Below are positions 60,283 through 64,000 of a DNA stretch of 64,000 bases, one piece after another; the stretch's first letter is position 1, and each line of letters opens with the position of its first letter. Source of the DNA: Talinum fruticosum (lineage: Eukaryota; Streptophyta; Magnoliopsida; Caryophyllales; Talinaceae). Below the pieces are notes generated by a model. It did not search any database. It was given only the letters and a program-made list of their open reading frames with translations, and had not been told where the DNA came from. Made by a program: the position numbers and the translations under genes. The stretch covers positions 7,455,501 through 7,519,500 of the forward strand of contig JAITYX010000010.1 in assembly GCA_021018815.1 (NCBI GenBank). The letters run 5' to 3'.

Positions 60283-63200
60283 ATGGTGGTGAACGCGAGG
60301 TCCCTGAAGCGCATGAAGAGGCGAGTCACCGCCGACCTCTACGATTTCCTCTCCTTCCCTCGCCGGCCGGCGAGAGGATCGCCGGAGGTCCGTTCAGGTC
60401 CAACGTCAGAGCGTTTCTCACCCGCCACGCGCTGCTCCCCCGCCGTCGTCGCTGTTCCCCCACCTCGTGACGTGGCAAGTCCTCTTCCGCGCCGGAGACC
60501 TCACCGAGTCGCCGGAATCCTTGTCGCCGGCCGTCGTCTGCCTCGATATCGTCGAAGAGGAGGTCTCCAGATCTAGATCCATCTACTGCGACCAGTGCCG
60601 AGTCGTAGGTGAGTCCACTCGCCCGAGTCGGTTAACCGACCCAGTCTCTCTCTCTCTCTCTCTCTCGTCTCTAGATCCGAGTTTCTCGAGAATATTTGGC
60701 CCGGTTTCTCCGAGATTTTTGTTTGTTGCCTGAAAAATAGAGTCCAGAACGGTGTCGTTTTGCTGAGAACGATATTTTGACCCGAGTTTTTAGGTCCGCG
60801 ATTTCAGAATAGCCTGGAGTGCTTTTTTTCCTTTCTCATTTTTAATCTTTTTTAAACAACAAGACGGTGTCGTTTGATTTTCTGGACGCCCGAGATTTTT
60901 AGGTGGGGACGTTGAAAATAGCGTAGAGTGTGAGTGTTTTTTCTTGTCCTCTTTTTTTCTCTATCCTCTTTTTCATTTTTTTCTAATAGTACTAAATAAA
61001 TAATGTGGGGCCGGGGTAATTTTAGACAACAAAACGTTGTCGTATTATTGAGTTTTTCCAGGTGTTTTAGTGGGTACGCCGGACATGTGGCATGATGGGA
61101 TTGACTTCACTGGAGTGGCTGATATTATTGCGTGACAGACTGACTCCCTTTTTCCCTTTTTTAAAATTTTTTTAATCAATTTTTTTAATTTAATAGGTCC
61201 AATCACATTGAAGGATGCCTTTTCACGAAAATACCCATGATTGTAACCCTTGTATCGTCAAGGGTATAATTGTCATTCACTGAAGGCGTAACTATGACGG
61301 CTCTTTTTGGATTTTGGATAGGGTTATCCGGATGGTCTTTGGGCCCATGTTTGTCACTGTGGGTCCCCTTAAGACACCGCCTTATATAAATAAATAATTA
61401 CTTTAAAAAATAAATAATTAATTAATAATAAAAGAAACCCAGTTAAGAGCGAGTGACCCATTTGGATAATTGGATGTGGGTAAATCTTGATATATTAAGA
61501 TTATGTGAGCCATTAAAAAATGATTATGTGTCGTAAACCTGGAATTATATTGATATATGGAGTAAGTATGAGTTTCGAATTTTCAAAAATTTAAATAAAA
61601 AAATTAACTCGTGGATATTATGAGGGGAAAATTGAAATATTAGTGGGTTGGTGTTGACATGTTTGGGTGAGTATTAGTCATTTAGGAAGAATTTAATTTT
61701 GATGTGGCCTTTAATTTTCACTCCCAAAGCAGCATAGGCCATTGTTAAAGAGAAGCTTAGGGGAAAAAACTGTAATTAATTAACGTGCTAATTTTCTGAA
61801 TGGATTTGCAGGATGGAGTGGGCATCCAGTTTGTGCAAAGCGGTACCATTTCATAGTGAAGGCGGATGGGAATTCCGTTGGTGGGTATGTGAAGCCATGC
61901 TCCAAGTGCGAAGGTGAAGTCAACCTTGCAGAACCCAGGTGAGAAAGGGTGAATTTCATGCCATTTTTAATGTTCTTTAAGTTTTGGAAATGGAAAATCT
62001 GGTGGTGGGCAATGGAATGGTAATCTGATTTATTGCTTGATAGTTCATAAGGAATTGAATTTGTTGTGATATTGAATTTGTCCTTTTCAATATTTATATG
62101 GTTGATGTGGATGTATTTTGTTATGGGTATGTTCTGTTGCATTAATTTCATCTACAGGCTTCAGGTTTGTCCTTTGTTGTTGATGGAAATATTACCTTCA
62201 TTGTTTCTTCTTTAGATTCATTTTGATCTTTCTTATGCAGTATTTTAGTTTGCAAAACTCTATCCTATGTTGGGTTTGCTTATCTGTGTGCTGATGTCTC
62301 GGTCTCTGCAGGTGCAAAACATGCAACCATGTGATGACATCTGATGATATCGAGGAGTGGATTTATCATCAGTTAGAGGACACTACTCATCTGTTGCATG
62401 GTGTCATCCATGCTAATGGATATGGCCACCTTCTGAGAGTCAATGGTAGAGAAGGTGGCTCAAAGGTCCTTTCTGGATCACATATCATGGACTTCTGGGA
62501 TCGTCTATGTAGATATCTCGGAGTCAGGTTAGGACTCTTGATTGTACATGGTGCTGTTATATTTCTGTACTTTGTTGCTAGTGAAGTACTTCAAAAGGAA
62601 GTAGATTTTCAAATATATGAGTGCCGTGATATATCTTTGTGCCCTGCTTTGCCATCTCAGTGGTATATGAATTCCTTCGTTAACTGTTTTGCTATAAACA
62701 TTTCTTTTCAGAGGAACTCTCTGTGGCATATGAATTCATTCATTTACTGTTTTGCTATGGACATTTTTTTTCGGAAGAACAGTACTTCTCTCATCAGCGG
62801 AATGAATACTTCACAGCTAGTCGTTTTAACATTTGTAATCGGAATTTAATGAAGTCATGCCAAAGCTTATAATAGTTAAGAGAGAGCTTATGTTCTATTA
62901 ACAAGTATGTCGTTCATAGTTTTTACGTTGTGCCCCGCCCCCAAAAAAAAAAGAAAAGAAAAGAAGACAAATGAAAGAGCAGCATGGAAAAAGGAGCACT
63001 GAACTGGTCAATGATGAAAACAGTTCCATTTTCTAATGAAAGTAATGCTGAGAAAAAGAGGGGAAAAAGAAGCTGGAGAGTACATTAAGACAAGCGATCA
63101 TGCGTGCGTATTGGTCATGAGTGTACTTCGAATACACTTAACACATTTCTGTTCGCGCCTAGTTTATCTGTGCATTGCTATGAAACAATCGTGTTCTTAG

Positions 63201-64000
63201 ATCTCATATCCATTGAACATTTTTTGAAGCAAATTTTTTGTAGATGAATGTACTGCTCAACCCATTCCCTTTCTTCTCTTGGATGTTCTCACTGTTCATG
63301 GGAATGGTTTTTTTTTTTTTTGAGAATATATTTTTCTATTGCATATTTTGTATTCTCATCATATGAGAAAGGTAATGAGGATATTGATAATTTGTTAAAT
63401 GGTTTGCGGTGGTTTCCACAGTCTTAGTTAACCGTAGTACTCATTGCAGTGACTAGGAAATATCTCTTCTCCTTTACTTTGGATCTCATCTTACCATATT
63501 CTTGTGTTAAGATCAAACGCTGTTGTTTTCCAAACGTAACAGAAAGATCAGTGTCATGGATGTGTCCAAAAGTACGGGTTGGAGTACAGACTTCTTCATG
63601 CCATCACCAAGGGGCATCCATGGTATGGGGATTGGGGGTATGAGTTCGGGTCTGGAAGTTTTGCCCTTACTCATGATGCCTACAAAGAGGCTGTTGAAAT
63701 TCTATCCAATTTGCCACTTTCCATGTTCGTCTGCCAAGGGAGAAAGCCTCGCACTCACATTCAGGAACTGATACTATATTATCAGTCACTGTCAGAACGC
63801 GAACTTGTAAATATAAGGGACCTCTTTTATTTTCTGACAAGTTTAATACATGATGCACAAAAATCACCCCTGGTCTGTGCAAATACCTTCAAGAAACGTC
63901 GGTCCTGTGCCCCAGGGGTCTTGTGTGCATGGACTAGCAGTGACGTTAAACATGTTGAAGACACTATGATTAAAGTGTTGCGTGCAGTATCAAGTTCCAA
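60283..64000 (+). CDS. PHD-finger protein, At1g33420-like (MS1/MMD1 group), 5' part
   Basis: Coding exons are 60283-60608, 61812-61938, 62312-62527 and 63543 to the window edge. The start MVVNARSLKRMKRRVTADLY with DFLSFP, then CDQCRVVGWSGHPVC, KRYHFIVKADG, CKTCNHVMTSDDIEEWIYHQ and HGVIHANGYGHLLRVNGREG match this plant nuclear protein group. Relatives regulate transcription in meiocytes and tapetum, but this member's role is unknown. The PHD finger itself lies beyond the window. Three single-base deficits break the frame: in the C3 run at 60357-60359, the C5 run at 60437-60441 and the A4 run at 63568-63571. Outside these sites the exons stay open and conserved, so assembly error is more likely than decay. 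A TC run after exon 1 (60643-60667) lies in intron 1. Intron 3 (62528-63542) holds nothing notable. Confidence 0.88.

Noticed and set aside
62528..62849. Extension of PHD exon 3 beyond 62527
   Set aside because: The frame continues into intron DNA after AG|GTTAGG. The family sequence resumes at 63543 (KISVMDVSK).

Overview
The window is nuclear DNA of a flowering plant, most likely a eudicot. Three intron-rich genes match plant protein families, introns use GT/AG, exons are separated by T-rich introns, and the spaces hold plant retrotransposons, short DNA transposons and a pararetrovirus-like element. The species cannot be fixed from the sequence alone.

Layout. 108-7276 (+): the last eleven exons of a CLPTM1-family multi-pass membrane protein, with a Tourist-like MITE carrying a large ATT/AAT expansion in one intron. 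8.8-13.5 kb (+): a complete SGS3-type gene (zinc finger, XS domain, coiled coil; a partner in small-RNA amplification) with a long 5' UTR intron that contains a 133-bp foldback. 14.3-16.9 kb: decayed DNA, including a relic with proline-rich 26-27-residue repeats. 16.9-30.4 kb: a nest of long solo LTRs of one family (termini TGTAA...TTACA), two with visible 5-bp target duplications, one inserted inside another, and two themselves hit by short hAT elements. 30.4-36.6 kb: an unclassified repeat in two inverted copies, a gene relic split by a solo copia LTR, and three tRNA-like sequences. 36.6-56.9 kb: two inverted copies of a pararetrovirus-like element facing each other across about 250 bp. The left copy is split by a 10.9-kb SIRE-like Ty1/copia element with a 5-bp target duplication. 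56.9-59.0 kb: another truncated long LTR. 60.3-64.0 kb (+): the 5' part of a PHD-finger regulator gene resembling Arabidopsis At1g33420 of the MS1/MMD1 group, cut by the window edge.

Host genes lie at the two ends, all on the + strand. The 43-kb middle is a transposon accumulation with a recoverable insertion order. Nothing suggests that the three genes work together. Two of them (SGS3 and PHD) read through only if single missing bases in short homopolymers are assumed, four sites in all. This looks more like uncorrected assembly error than gene death. The most unusual object is the 4.2-kb-arm inverted repeat with converging TATA-type promoters at its centre, which would make double-stranded RNA if transcribed.
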